From positions 161,540,437 through 161,604,436 of the forward strand of contig CM028379.1 of NCBI GenBank assembly GCA_013146195.2: DNA of 64,000 nt, written 5' to 3'. This document shows positions 9,621 through 21,420 of this stretch, in pieces. Each line of letters begins with the position of its first letter. Position 1 is the first letter of the stretch. Made by a program: the position numbers and the translations under genes. Source of the stretch: Codonopsis lanceolata (taxonomy: Eukaryota > Streptophyta > Magnoliopsida > Asterales > Campanulaceae). Under the pieces are notes generated by a model that was given only the letters and a program-made list of their open reading frames with translations, had not been told where the DNA came from and made no database searches.

Positions 9621-11976
9621 TTATGCTTTTTGGTCCAAAGGGTTAGTTTTCTTTGGTAGCCAAACTTGCCTAACATTTGGCATCTTGACTTTGTCAGTAG
9701 GTTTAAATATGAACAGGCATTCATGAGACTGATGACCAAAAGTAAAGCAAATATTACACTTGTGATAACCAGATTTATCAGTCATTGAAGATGAGTTCTT
9801 TGATTCATTTTGACTTAGTTTAGAAGTCTTAGCAGCAACAAAATTGATTGGCTTGAACTTGTCAGTTGTCTTCCTTCTGATTCCTCCTCTTTTGTCAACT
9901 GACTGACATTTGTCAGTTGACTGACATTTATCAACTGTTGCATTAGCTGACAATTTTTTAGGCTTACAACCAGAAGAATGACAACTATCATTGTTTAGCT
10001 TATCCTTTTGTTAATGGACTTCTTAAGTTAATTCATGCTTTCGGGATATTTGAAAGGTACACTATTATAAGCTAACCCCTTATCCTTTTTTAGCAGAATC
10101 TTAGGTCCACCATTTGACTGTCTAATCTCACAGTTTCCATCATCTTTTGAATATCCAAGACCATGTTGGTTTTCATGATTTTTCTGTTGATTTATGATGG
10201 TCTCAACATCAGCTTTTGACTTTGATTAAGTATCAACAACATTGGTCAGTCGAAGATTTCTTTCTACAAGGTCAGCAATCTGGGCATCTGAGATTTTTGC
10301 TTGAATCTCATGTTTTTCATTGATGCTTTTAAGTTGCAGCAATTCATTTTGATGTACTTTGTAAAGCTCATTGATCTTTTGAAGCTCACAGTTTTCATCA
10401 GAGATTCTCTTGAAGTCACCAGATAAAGAAACATGAATTCTTTAGAGTGTTTCAAACTTAGAATACATTTCTTGCATTTGTTCCAGTAGATCATCAACAC
10501 TTGTGTTAGTAGCCTTCTTCTCCTGCCTTTTTGACATTTTGCTTATTTTGATGTCAGCAGTCCTTGGAGAAGTTGACTTGATTTTTCTTTCTGGCTGACT
10601 TATTATTCCTTATCCATCAAAATCATTTCCTATTTTCTTAACCACAAACTGATCAGGTTTGATGACCTTTGTCAGCTTGGGGTTTTTAATAGGTGAGCTT
10701 GGCAGCTCATTATCAGACTTACTTGAATATTTTGGACTAGGAAAATCATTTTATGAATCATACATAGCTGATTCTGCAACAAGACACAGATTTGCTTCTT
10801 GCACAAAATCAGCAGATTCATCTTCAGAATCTGTCTCAATCCATGTTGCAAGATTTTGATCTTCAACAACTAAACCCTTTTGTTTTTCAAAAATTTTAGG
10901 AGCTCTTTTGTAATATTCATTTTTCGTAAAAGGACAGTTTGAGGCAAAATGACCTGGTTTTCTACAATTGAAGCATAACAACTTTTCTTTCTCATCCTTA
11001 TCTTCATTTCCTTTGAAGTAAGGCTTTTGAAAGTTTGAAGAGGAAGGTCTTTGGGAACTTGAAGAAGGTTTTTGAAAATTTGAGAAAGATTTTTGAAGAC
11101 TTCCAGAAGGTTTTCGGAAGTTCTTTTTAAAAGATTTAAACTTTCTAAATTGTCTAGCAAATGCATCTTCATCAAAGTCATCATCAGACAGAGATGTAGA
11201 AGTTTTAGGTGTCTCTTCTTCAGCTTGCAAAGAGATACCTTTAAAGTTTTTCTCTATTTCTTGAGCTTTGAGAACTTCCTTTTCATAAATCTTTAGACTT
11301 GCAACAAGACTACGTATATGAGTTTTTTTTTTAAATCAGCTGCTTCCTTTATGGCTGTGACCTTAACATGCCATCTACTTCCCAAGCTACTAAGAAAACG
11401 CATATTCAAATCTTTCATGCTATAAACTTTACCAAGGGAAGAGTATCTATTGCTTACTTCGAGAAATCTATCGTAAGCATTCTTCAATGATTCTTTTGGG
11501 TCATTTTTGAAGGCATCAAACTCTTGTGTACAGTCATATAGTTTGTTGTCCTTTGTGTTTTGGTCTCCTTCGACGAATTCAACGAGAGCATCCCAAATTT
11601 CTTTGGTAGTAACACAGTCATAAATTTGTTTGTAGTTTTCATCAGGAATAGCACTTGATAGAATGTGTACAGCTCTAGCATCCAGTCCGTCAGTAATTTT
11701 ATCTTCCTCAGTCCATTCTGATTGAGGCTTGAGGACATTTTCTTCAATATCAGGGCCTAGAGGATTTATGGTATCATCATCTGCAGTAGAAGATTTACCA
11801 ACTTTAGTATTGATTTTCATTGGTTGCATAGGACCACCTCTTACACATTCTATTAATCGTTTATCAATATTGTTCATATATCTTGTAATTCTTTCTTTCC
11901 AAATATCAAAGTAATCTTCATCAAAAATGGGTACTTGAGTAACATTGTTTGATTGAAAAGCTTTTATGGTTGTCAT
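9621..11976 (-). pseudogene. gag: Sirevirus gag (capsid/nucleocapsid), broken
   Basis: The reading frame starts with the ATG at 11976 and gives 227 residues of a UBN2/DUF4219-type copia gag (motifs WKERITRYM and IWDALVEF). It breaks near 11322-11331, at a homopolymer of A on the coding strand, and continues in another frame. The next part (11230-10751) is rich in Ser, Phe and Lys and has a CCHC zinc knuckle, CFNCRKPGHFASNC. Positions 10250-10510 encode a heptad-like coiled coil (LLEQMQEMYSKFETL) ended by an in-frame TAA near 10442. A second knuckle, CNICFTFGHQSHEC, lies near 9750, after several Cys-Gln-Ser-Thr/Val-Asp-Lys repeats. Two knuckles and a coiled coil are Sirevirus-like. At least one frameshift and several stops make it inactive. 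Confidence 0.88.
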
Positions 11977-12028
11977 GATCGAGCTTTCAAGTTGTTAGAC
12001 TTGGAAAAATAACTTTTCAAAAAGCAAT

Positions 12029-12040
12029 GCTTTGATACCA
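12029..12040 (-). other. Primer-binding site (initiator tRNA-Met)
   Basis: On the minus strand the sequence reads TGGTATCAAAGC, two bases inside the 5' LTR. It matches the usual plant PBS TGGTATCAGAGC, complementary to the 3' end of initiator tRNA-Met, with one mismatch. It fixes the orientation of the element. Confidence 0.9.
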
Positions 12041-12042
12041 AT

Positions 12043-13105
12043 TGTAAGTCCCGTTGGCAACTGACAAGGCTAGAGGGGGGTGAATAGCCTTTTAAAAACG
12101 TTGAGGGTATCCTTTTAAAACTTTAATAATTGCAGCGGAATTTGTAATCTTGTCAGTCAGCCGATATTAGGTCAGCTGGCTGATGTTTTAAAAAACTGAA
12201 GCTAGTGAAGATTGGTCAGCTAGCTGACACAATTGTTTTTCAAAATTAACTTTTAAGATAGATCACTGAATATAAAGAAAAGAACTGAAGAACAATTTAT
12301 CAAAATAATTAAGTAAACAATTTATGTAAGTAACTGCCTGACACTTAAGTAGATCAAGACTTCTTAATTGTTAGATCAGTTTGTAAGAGCTGATGAAATA
12401 ACTGACAAATAAATTGAAGTGGTTCACAGTAAAACTGCTACGTCCACTACCAAGTTGGTCAAACTTGGATTTTTTAAGTGCACTAATTTTATTAAAAATC
12501 TAAGTGATCTCTAATGGATTAGTGTACAACAAAGGACCAGTGTTTATGGAGTATGATTGAAATCCAATCACACTCGTGAGACAAACAGTATGATTTCTAA
12601 AGAATATGAAGTAAATCACTCAGTGTTTGTCTAAACAATAACTAGAAGGAAATTTTCAATGACGAGTATCTAGCTAAAGTTTAAGAAGGCTAAGCCACAG
12701 AGAGAATTTTGTTTAGAGCAGAATGCTTCAGACTTCTATGTTTCTTCAAGTGATTCCTGAGGGTATATATAGATGATCTTGAAGTGTAGCCCGTTAGGAA
12801 CACATTTGAATTTGAAATGTGTTCAGCTATCCATACGTATCTTCTCACAAGATCACAGGGATCCTGCTAGACAGATAACATACAGAATATCTATCACAAC
12901 ACAAAATTAGAAAGTGTCAGTACAAGAGAATGTTCAAGTAAATGAGGTAAAAAAGCTGACACTATAACACTATGGTCAGCTGATCAGAGTGACTGCCAAT
13001 AAATAATGCTGCAAGCTGACCAAAATAATATAGCAGCTTATAAGTTCTTGACTGACAAAAAGTAGAATGATTTTAAGCAAATTTAATTTAAGGCAAGATT
13101 CAACA
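12043..13105 (-). repeat. 5' LTR of the Sirevirus
   Basis: The 1063 bp LTR matches 929-1986 along its whole length. In element orientation it starts TGTTGAATCTTGCC and ends GGGACTTACA. It carries a TATA box and several TCAGCTG/TCAGTTG-type motifs. The primer-binding site adjoins its inner edge and the GAGGG duplication its outer edge. Confidence 0.95.
12764..12771 (-). promoter_or_regulatory. TATA box of the Sirevirus 5' LTR
   Basis: TATATATA lies within CTATATATACCCTCAGG in element orientation. The same motif is at 1645-1652 in the other LTR. It is the only strong TATA-like site I see in the LTR and would start transcription toward gag. Activity is inferred. Confidence 0.55.
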
Positions 13106-13797
13106 GAGGGTTGTGTTGCAAATAGCTTCTATGCCCTAGAATTTGGAAAGTATAGAAGTGACTCAACGGAGTCAACGATTGGATTAGTATGACTATAGAG
13201 AACTACATACTTAAGTCCTATGAAATATGAGGTTCGTTTGATAGAGGTCAAGCCTCCAAACATGTTAAGTGTATGAAGAACACTTGTGTATTAGAGACTT
13301 GACATTATTGCTCTAATGTGATTTTGTGCTAGATAGCAATGAAATGCATAACTATGTGATTATAAAGTAAATATCTACTTGATTGGTTGAGTGCGTTCTT
13401 CTGTACTCTTCATTTCATTTAGCATTTGAGTATATATTACGTGTGCTTGCGTTTGAGTCCAACTGGCGTTGTCTTGTTTGAGTCTTTGGCAGGACGATGC
13501 ATTGTTTTCACGAATTGTGAGATTCATGATTGCAATGGATCGTCGTGTCGGGTTTGCACACACCCCTCCATCGATGGCCACAGTGGGGATGTAGCTGATC
13601 ATTGTTATAGTAATACACATGACCTTGATAGCTATGGAACTCGAGCGGAGGAATGTCTCGGGGACGTCAATATCTCGGAAAGGATATCGAGGACACATTT
13701 ATGGCACGTGTTTTGCAGGAGCTACACAACGGAAGCGGAATGGAAATCTTATTATTCCTTATTTTACGAGCACTCATATGAACTATTGTGCTACGTG

Positions 13798-14863
13798 TAG
13801 AGCTGTCAAAATTGAGCCCGACCTTAGTCCAGTCCACATGACTTTTCAAGGGCTTGGGCCTCAAATTAGAAGGCCCGAAAAATGGGCCTCTTTGGCCCGT
13901 CCCGATAGGTCTGTGGGTCGTGCTTGGCCCGAACTTAAAAATCCCAGCTCGGCCCGATCATATGATTGACAAAGTTAAACTTAATTTAAAAATTAAAAAT
14001 TAAAATATAAAACCTAAAAAGCAAAAACTATCTGACATTCATTTATACTACTCCAAACTTTTTTTCTTTTTTTCTTTTGGTTGGATGAATTTATGACATA
14101 ATATGATCTATTTTCAAATCATTGTTCTCTTTTAGGTTGAAACTCATATTCTAAATTGATGGAAGTGGCACTTACAAAGAGGAACTGGAGTTGATCTTCC
14201 AAGTTCCAATCTAGTTTAGTATGGTTGTAGTTAGTAATTTTATCGAAACTGATCTATTCAATTGGGTATCTATATCTTATATTAGCTAATAAAAAACCTC
14301 AATAGTATAAACTTGATAAGAAATAAAATTTAAATACTAGCTTGTGCCGAGCGAATAAAAAAATGAATATTTGCTAGTTAGTATGGTTTTGCAAACTAGA
14401 ACCCGAAAAATTTTGTCTATCCTCAAAAAACACATTAGAAAATTGGGGACAGCATGATAAACTTCAATTTGATTATAACTTTTTTTGAAAAAAATACCCT
14501 TCAAGTAGCACATGCATTTTTTTCTTTGGCCTGTAACACTAGTTTTTCTAGTTTATGTTTCGTTTAATTGTTGAACTTACTACCTTTGTTTATGTTTGCT
14601 TTGGTTGCACTTTTACTTTGTAATTTTGTAAGTTAGACTAGTAAGTATGTGTGTTTTGATGTGTTATATAACTTTTATTAGCTAATTTGTGAGTTCTTTT
14701 TAATAAAAAAAATAGTTTATTTTTTTGGCCCAGAGGCCCGAAGCGCGCATGGGCTGGGCTTGAGTTCTATGAGGCCCTTCACTTTTTCGAGCCGACCTGC
14801 CGTTAAGTGAAACCCGGTGGGTTTGGGCTGGTCCGGCCCGGCCCAGCCCGTTTGACAGCTTTA
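13798..14863. mobile_element. Non-autonomous hAT transposon
   Basis: The ends are TAGAGCTGTCAAA and, reversed, TAAAGCTGTCAAA, a typical plant hAT terminal inverted repeat (TIR) with one mismatch in 13. A perfect 8 bp TSD, GCTACGTG, is at 13790-13797 and 14864-14871. Both subterminal regions are full of GGCCC/GGGCC motifs (13810-13960 and 14730-14850), which are probable transposase-binding sites. The 700 bp between is AT-rich and encodes no transposase. It sits in the gypsy-like LTR. Confidence 0.93.
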
Positions 14864-15034
14864 GCTACGTGACTCATGATATGATTTACCTGAAATGATG
14901 ACTGTTTGATGAAACGTTATAGTAGGAAGATAACATGCTACTCATAATTAGAATGGAAACCATAACTACTCTTATATGATTCATTGTACGAGTTAAGTGG
15001 GACGATGTGCTACGAGACTTACGATATGACTTGT

Positions 15035-15243
15035 TGTAATACCCCAATACTCCAATCCCACATCAGGTAGATATGGGACTTGTGTATGATTTATAAGGTA
15101 GTCATGCGCTACTACTGGGCACCAATATCATCCATGGACTTTTGAGTCGGCTTGTTGTGGGCCTGATGACCCAAGGTGTTGCGTGCTCAGTGGGCCAGTG
15201 TGTGGGCTACATGTAGCGGATCGATCTCGGCTCGGGCGCTACA
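15035..15243 (+). repeat. Left LTR of the TRIM
   Basis: The 209 bp repeat is about 90 percent identical to 15421-15632 by eye. It ends GGGCGCTACA, just upstream of the tRNA-Met primer site. Confidence 0.92.
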
Positions 15244-15420
15244 AATGGTATCACAAGTCCCTAGGAAATGTGAGAACAAAGTGTTGTGCGGGCCAAAGTG
15301 CTACACCGCAGAAGGTAGGAGCCACCTCTTGATCCCCGTATGAGCCACCTCTTGAATTATGCCTCGCCCGGGTTACGATTCGGCCTTGACGAGGACGTCA
15401 AGGATTTAAGTGGGGGAGAT

Positions 15421-15632
15421 TGTAATACCCCAACACCTCAATCCCACATCGGGTAGATGTGGGACTTGTGTGTGATTTATAAGGTAGTCATGCACTACTA
15501 CTGGGCACTAATATCATCCATGGACTTTTGGGTCGGCTTGTGGTGGGCCTGATGACCCAAGGTGATGCGTGCTCAGTGGGCCAGTGTGTGGGCTACATGT
15601 AGCGGACCGGACTCTCGGGCTCAGGGCGTACA
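15421..15632 (+). repeat. Right LTR of the TRIM
   Basis: The 212 bp repeat follows the polypurine tract and ends GGGCGTACA, followed by the CTTGT duplication. Confidence 0.92.
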
Positions 15633-16592
15633 CTTGTACACGTTGATGATCATTTGAGGAAATGTTACAATATCAAGATAACATGTTATACATAATGAGG
15701 ATGGAAATCTTTATATGAGTTACCTATGAAAAATTATGTTGAACAATGTTCTATGTGACTATTAATAGAATTCACCTATGTAAGGATTATTCGATGAGAT
15801 GTTATATTATGAGTATGACATAATACGTACATGTTTCACTTGAGCATAATGTCATTCAATGATATTGCATTTTTAGTAGCTTACTAAGTCTTTATGAGTT
15901 ACTCTGTTTACTTTGTTTTCCTTAGATTCGAGTCGAGCTAGTGATTCGAAGGAATCCGCCGAGTCTACGATAGTACGTGTGGTTATTTTGTGGAGGTTGC
16001 TACTAGTTTACATTTTGTAGCCTTTGTTTTGGAAAGGATGAATGGGAAGTGAAGTTATATAAACTTCAATATGCGTAGTAACACTTGTAATTGTTTATTT
16101 AGTACTTATACTTGTAATGTTGGTACTTAGTCCTTTGTGAGCCGACGGATGTTAGTCGAGCCATGTTTATATAACTACATTATTTCTATCCATCCCGAGT
16201 ATGTATTGTATTGTTGGTTATGTTTGTACTGCGACATGTTTAGTAGTAGAGTGTGTAGACTAGAGTTGTAGACTTAGTTTAATGATGGGTTCCGGTCGTA
16301 ACGTCGTTGATGACTTGGTTTAATTATGATAAATGATTGCATATTAGGTGGTTTCATTGTACGTGTTGAATGTTGCGTCATGTGCCTTGAATTTTTAGGC
16401 TGAGAGATTTACTATCTCATAGGTCATTTTGAGTTTAGAGCTAGTTAGCTCGGGCACCATTATATTATTTGCTTCCGCATTTTTCGAGTCATTGTCGTAT
16501 CACTGTTATAGCCTTACCTTTTGCTTGTTTGTTGTGCTTTTTGGCGGCACGACCTAGGGATCTCGTGTTGGGGTCTGGATCGGGTCGCTACA

Positions 16593-17300
16593 CTGCCGGC
16601 CCATACCTTGACCACTATACCTGGCATTAAGGATCTCCAAATGTTAGTCGCCACAAGGTATCCCACCTGCCTCAATTTTCAAAACCCTAGGTCTCGAGTA
16701 CGACGAGAAGGTCGTCCCCTTCGATCGGCAACAAGGTTCTGAAGTGAAGGCCGTCGTTGCGCAATTCAATGTCGATCAGCTCTTGAGGGACTAACCGCCT
16801 CCTGAATGACGGCCATCTCCATAATCTCGATCGTCCGCGTCGCCACTTGCATCACTAACACATACATCTCCATTGCTATAAGTGTGATATAATTTGGTTG
16901 ACCTATCACATCGCGAAGGCGATAAATTAGACGGAATAGAAGCGAATATGACGTCGGATAGCTCCACTTCCCATCGTCATCGTTGCCATTGACTGTTCAA
17001 AAATATGTTGATTTTTGGTCTGGGCTGACTTTTGTCGATAAAAACTATAGTTAGTGCATGGTTTAGGTTGTGCGTGTTAGAGAGAAATAGTATGGATGGT
17101 GGAAACTGGTAGTCCGGCACCGCGCACCGGTGGTGGTTGGTCGACGATGACAAAAGACTTAAATTGGAAAGAGAGTGCATATATAGATTAAAAATACCAA
17201 AGATTTTTTTGTTTGATGAAAATACCCTTTAATAAGAGCTCACGTAATAAGCACATGGGTGAGATTATGATAATGCCCTTTAACCAAAGATTTTTTTCTC
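16593..17300. other. No gene recognised
   Basis: This moderately GC-rich stretch follows the gypsy-like LTR end. Short open frames exist on both strands, but none has recognisable motifs. It may be old transposon or gene debris. Confidence 0.5.
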
Positions 17301-17675
17301 CAATACTAATATGGATGTGAAAAAAAAAATGATGTTACCTAGGATTTACGCCATTCTTGAAAGAAAAAAAATTTCCAATGCAAATGTGGATGATGAATGT
17401 AGATATGATGTGACAACCAAATTTGTTCACATTGTAGATAACAATGTGAAATTTTCACATTCTACTTGAAGGTGTGGATACATCCTAGTCATCATTAAAG
17501 TATCTCAAATGCTAATGTGGATGTGAAATAATTTAGATGCCACCTAGGATTCACATCATTTCTAAAGCATTTACAATGCAAATGTGGATATGATGTGGCA
17601 AATTGTTCTTATTGTGAATAACAATGTCAAACTTTCATATTCTACTTGAGGGTGTGGATACATCTAAGTCATTAT
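17301..17675. repeat. Two tandem diverged copies of a repeat of about 165-190 bp
   Basis: Positions about 17301-17490 and 17513-17675 share the same series of blocks: CTAATGTGGATGTGAAA, CACCTAGGATTCAC, ACAATGCAAATGTGGAT, AACAATGT, then TCTACTTGAGGGTGTGGAT. Neither encodes a protein. It is probably a MITE-like repeat, duplicated in place. Confidence 0.7.
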
Positions 17676-17689
17676 TATTCTTTTTTAAA

Positions 17690-17917
17690 CTCTTTCTATT
17701 GGTTGTTCTCTTTTCTTTTCCATTTTATTTTTTTTTATCAAATATTATTTTAACGGTGGGGTGCATGTCACATAAAATTAAATCCACATTTGTATTTGAG
17801 AGATCCATTTTGATTTAATGTGAATGAAAAAAGAAAAAATGACACATATGATTGAGGGTGTGAATTACTCACGGTCACGTAGGATGAAATCCATGGTTGC
17901 ATTAGTGATGCTCTTAT

Positions 17918-17954
<37 letters not shown>

Positions 17955-18173
17955 TTCTATTGGTTGTTATATTTTCTTTTATTTTTTATTTTTTGTCAAA
18001 TATTATTTTAGTAGTGGTATGCATGTCACATAAGATTACGTCTACATTTGTATTTGAGAGATCTATTTTGATTGAATGTGAATGAAGAGAAAAAAATAAC
18101 ACATATGATTGAGGGTGTGAATTACTCACGGTCACGTAGGATCAAATCCACAATTGCATTGATGATGCTCTTA
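17690..18173. repeat. Tandem duplication of about 225 bp separated by a poly(A) run
   Basis: The unit at 17690-17916, from CTCTTTCTATTGGTTG to ATGATGCTCTT-type ends, recurs at 17951-18173 with few differences. An A run of about 30 bases lies between them (about 17921-17950). The unit also shares the phrase GAGGGTGTGAATTACTCACG in both copies. No protein is encoded. Confidence 0.8.
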
Positions 18174-19260
18174 ACATAATAAATGGACGTGGGGCGATCT
18201 AAGGATATAAAAATATGTACAAGACAAAAAAGAATGAAACTGCAAGTAGTAAGTGTAGGGGTGTATGGTGTATTTTATTTAAAAACACACTCGCTAGAGT
18301 TTGAAAAACTTGTAGGGTGGGCCTATCCATACCCCATTTTCTACAATGTACAATCTACTATACAATAGAGCTCAGTGGGATAAAGAGTGGCTGAGATTGA
18401 TTATTTTTATTTATATCAAACGGCTGTAATTTATTCCCCGCACAACCCTTATCCCTCTGCGTCCCCCTCTCCCTTTGCGATTCCAACTTCCCTACGATTT
18501 CTCCAAAATCCCCCTGAATCAGGAAATCAATTATCTTACAAAATATGTTCGTTTTATTATTCCCTCATGAAAGTGGTACCGCGCATGACCCATTGGTCAC
18601 TAATTTCCACTCCAATAATGTTACTATTGGGGGAGGGGCACCCAAATTAATCTCTGGCATAATGGAGCCATTGGGCCTTGCCGCTATATTGTTAGCACCT
18701 ACTCGAGGAACACTCAAGTTAATCTAATGGGACACGGCCACACGGGCACGGACTGTAATATATAAAACACAATTTTAGACTCTTTTTGAAACATGATTAA
18801 AATATATATTGATTTATTCTTCCTACTCGCGTTGTGCCATGGGCACGGGCTGTAATTTATTCCCCGCACAACCGTTATTGGGTTTTTCTTACAAAATATG
18901 TTCGTTTTTTTATTTTGTTAAAACCACTCTAAAAGAAAAAATTATTTTTATTACTGTTTTTATTTTAATTTTTAATATATTTTTTAATACATCGTTCTCA
19001 ATTATGGGACGTGTCAGTATTTGAATAAATGTCGATATATCCAAGAATGTTGTTAAGACCATTTTTTTATTGTTTAATATATTTTTAATTATTTTATGAA
19101 AAATATATAAAACACAATTTTAGACTCTTTTTGAAACATGATTAAAATATATATATTGATTTATTCTTCCTACTCGCGTCGTACCATGGGCACGGGCACA
19201 AAGACCAGTACATTATATAATACCTCAATCAAGAATAAACTTTAGGGGTATGTATAATTA
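18174..19260 (+). repeat. Duplicated Helitron 3'-end remnants
   Basis: A block of about 90 bp starting TATAAAACACAATTTTAGAC and ending CCATGGGCACGGG occurs at 18761-18850 and 19104-19197. The second copy continues as CACAAAGACCAGT, close to the Helitron 3' end seen at 40658 (hairpin, then CACAAAGACTAGT). A second block (TAATTTATTCCCCGCACAACC, then ACAAAATATGTTCG) occurs at 18428-18560 and 18851-18910, with extra sequence in the first. These appear to be non-autonomous or broken Helitron ends on the plus strand. Confidence 0.55.
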
Positions 19261-20970
19261 CACCCAAACTTGTAATTGACAAAAACCTTTCAGGTCTCAT
19301 CCTCTTACAAGATTTAAGCATTTTGTTTTTTGATTTTCGACTGTTCTCTCTTTTAAGCCTCACCAACTTCTTTCAATCATTCTTATTTTTTCTTCAATTA
19401 TAAGTAAAAATTTAAAATTTAAAATTTAAAATCTAAACCTCTAAATTCCCATGTCAAATATACCATTCTTGTTCCCATGAGACTTTATACAATTGCATTA
19501 ATTTATTGAACTAACATTTGATTTTAAAAAAAAAAATTTATTAGTCCTCGATCACCATTCACAACTTATAAGTACTACATTCAATTCAAAATTAGTGTGT
19601 GTTTTCGATTTTAAATATTCAACATTGTTAGTTTTATGGTTAATATTACAACTTTTTTTACACTAAGCTTTGAAGAAGGAGAAAGTTGGATTGTAAGGAT
19701 AGCATTTTTCTTGAACATATTCTTTTAAGCAAATTGTTTACAATGCTTTATATTAATTGTGATAAAAAAGAATATGTACGACCTTATAATTTGACCGTAC
19801 TTTAAGAACATTAAAGAAAAATTACATTAAATCAATCATTTTTAAAGGTAAAAATATGGGTAAGATGGTTTATGGATATTTTTTATAAGACGGATCTTTC
19901 TTATCCGACTCACTATGCGTTGGTGTGTTAAGCTGTGAGATAGTGGAACTTTATCTTACGAATAAATATCCGTAAAACGATCTTATTGAAGATTTACTCT
20001 TTTTAAAACCCTTAAGCTCCCCAGCTCCATTTTTTTCAATTTTATTACAAAAATAACATTAAGCTCCTCAACAAGAATACACTTCCAACAATACACAAAT
20101 TCCAACGCTTTTACTAAGTATCTTTATCTCCATTAATTTAATATTTTTATATCTTACTTAAATTAACCAATAATTTTGTTTATACAATTTTTATTAAATA
20201 TTTCATAAATTAATATATTTGAAATAATAAAAATATTTTCTAAATTAGTAATAAATTATTTATTAATTATTTTTATAATTTTCAAAAAATATTGATTAAA
20301 AAATCAAATTTAAAGAGATAGAAGAGAGGAAAATGGCTAGAAACTTGAAAAAAGCATATAATGTTTTTCTAATATACAAATGAAACAAACTAAATATCTA
20401 TTTGTATGTAAAAATATGCACTTTAATTCATGAAACAAAAAATTTAAAAATAATATTTTTTATGTTTAAAAATTGGTTGATAAAAGAAATGGCGGAAAAG
20501 AAAATCCGAACCACTAATCGGATGAAATGTGGAAAGGGAAGGATTGAGAGGATGGCAGGAGGCACAAAAACTATCTGGAGGATTTTATTTTTTTTTTATT
20601 TTTTTTTTTTGACAAAACGGTCGAGTTTTGTGGTTTTTGTGCATTGAAAAGCGTTGTTTTGGAGTTTTTTTTTTTTTCTTAAGCATCGGAGCTTCTTTAG
20701 CTCCAAAATTCCCTTTTAGCTTATTAAGAAGCACGGATCAAGAATCTTTGTTATTTCAAAAAATCTCATAAGCTCCCATTTGGGGAGCTTTATTGTTTGT
20801 GCTTTTGGGGAAAATATGCCAAGAGTTGAATATATGGCCTTGAATTAATTAAAAAAATAAAAATAAAATTGATACTCATTCATGATAAAGGAAAGGAAGA
20901 TTATTAATATTTAAAACATAAAAATAGCTGGACATGTCATATCCACTAATCCACGTGATATGTAATAATA
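19261..20970. other. AT-rich intergenic sequence, no gene
   Basis: Only homopolymers and short open frames are present. Positions about 20010-20110 and 20660-20800 carry repeated AGCTCC/GGAGCT words in opposite orientations and may be the ends of an old MITE, but I could not define its termini. Confidence 0.5.
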
Positions 20971-20972
20971 TT

Positions 20973-21000
20973 GGAATATTGGGTGACACCCCAATATTCC
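20973..21000. other. Short perfect hairpin
   Basis: GGAATATTGGG and CCCAATATTCC form an 11 bp perfect stem with a loop of six bases. It stands alone in AT-rich DNA. It may be a transposon-end relic; it is not a known RNA gene. Confidence 0.5.
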
Positions 21001-21249
21001 ATAAATAAAATTCTTATGATTGATTGCTAAAGATCAAACTCATTGATATGACTATTCCTGCTCAAATGTTTCATGTATGTGGACTAAAATATCCTCTACT
21101 TTCTCTCAACCAATTTGCTCGACTGAATTCATATGCAGCACTCATTTGTCTTTTCATTCCAAAATACATTCTAACCCGTATTTATTTTTAGACAGACACA
21201 TTTTAACATGTTTCATTTAATAAATTCACTTTTAAAAAATATAAATACT

Positions 21250-21418
21250 TCACTCGTTTTTAAATTATCGTTTTTATTTCTTTTTTCACCTGTTCTAAAA
21301 CAATTATCCTTTTTTTAAAATATTTTCTTTTAGAAAAATATTTTTTTATCATTTTATCCTTATTTTTTTATATATTTTAATTATAATCATGTGCTCAAGA
21401 ACATTAAAAGAAATCATT
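21250..21418. mobile_element. Degenerate Stowaway-like MITE copy
   Basis: It resembles the first two-thirds of the MITE that follows (AAATTATCG, CTTTTTTCACC, AAACAATTATCC, then ATTTTAATTATAATCATG). The ends are lost. Confidence 0.45.
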
Positions 21419-21420
21419 TA

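Larger units (their letters stand above)
929..13105 (-). mobile_element. Complete Sirevirus-type Ty1/copia retrotransposon (about 12.2 kb), coding-dead
   Basis: Read on the minus strand the order is 5' LTR (12043-13105), primer-binding site, gag, protease, integrase, reverse transcriptase, RNase H, a 3' extra coding region, polypurine tract and 3' LTR (929-1986). The LTRs begin TGTT and end TACA in element orientation. A perfect 5 bp TSD, GAGGG, flanks it at 924-928 and 13106-13110. Protease-integrase-RT order defines copia. The RNase H motif CDNTSAI with KTKHIDIRYYFLKDHVE, the long gag with a coiled coil and CCHC knuckles, and the extra 3' coding region point to the Sirevirus (SIRE/Maximus) lineage. 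LTRs differ by about 3-4 percent by eye, plus small indels. Frameshifts and stops interrupt every gene, so the copy cannot make its proteins. Confidence 0.93.
15035..15632 (+). mobile_element. TRIM retrotransposon (miniature LTR element), 598 bp
   Basis: Two direct repeats of 209 and 212 bp (15035-15243 and 15421-15632) start TGTAATACCCCAA and end in TACA. A primer-binding site TGGTATCACAAG lies just inside the left one (15246-15257), and a polypurine tract TGGGGGAGAT lies just before the right one (15411-15420). A perfect 5 bp TSD, CTTGT, flanks it at 15030-15034 and 15633-15637. The 177 bp interior has no coding capacity, so it depends on enzymes from other elements. Confidence 0.95.
1..16592 (+). 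mobile_element. Gypsy-like LTR, probably a solo LTR, interrupted by three younger insertions
   Basis: The non-inserted pieces are 1-928, 13111-13797, 14872-15034 and 15638-16592. They share one style of low-complexity, non-coding sequence and are joined exactly at the TSDs of the inserted elements. Positions 100-400 look like the transcribed start of a plant LTR: a short AT-rich motif, a purine run (GAGAGAGAGAG near 205) and a splice-donor-like GAGCTAGGTAAG near 368. The right end, near 16560-16592, reads GGATCGGGTCGCTACA, as in ends of Tekay/Del-type chromovirus LTRs. No primer-binding site follows 16592, so I favour a solo or truncated LTR. The left end is outside the window, so TSDs cannot be checked. 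Assignment to gypsy is inference from overall look and is moderate to weak. Confidence 0.45.

Noticed and set aside
13426..13969. Plus-strand open frames of 116-124 codons
   Set aside because: They cross the hAT insertion border or lie in LTR sequence and have no family motif.
17921..17950. Poly(A) run as a retroposon tail
   Set aside because: It lies between two copies of a local duplication with no retrogene or SINE body and no flanking duplication.
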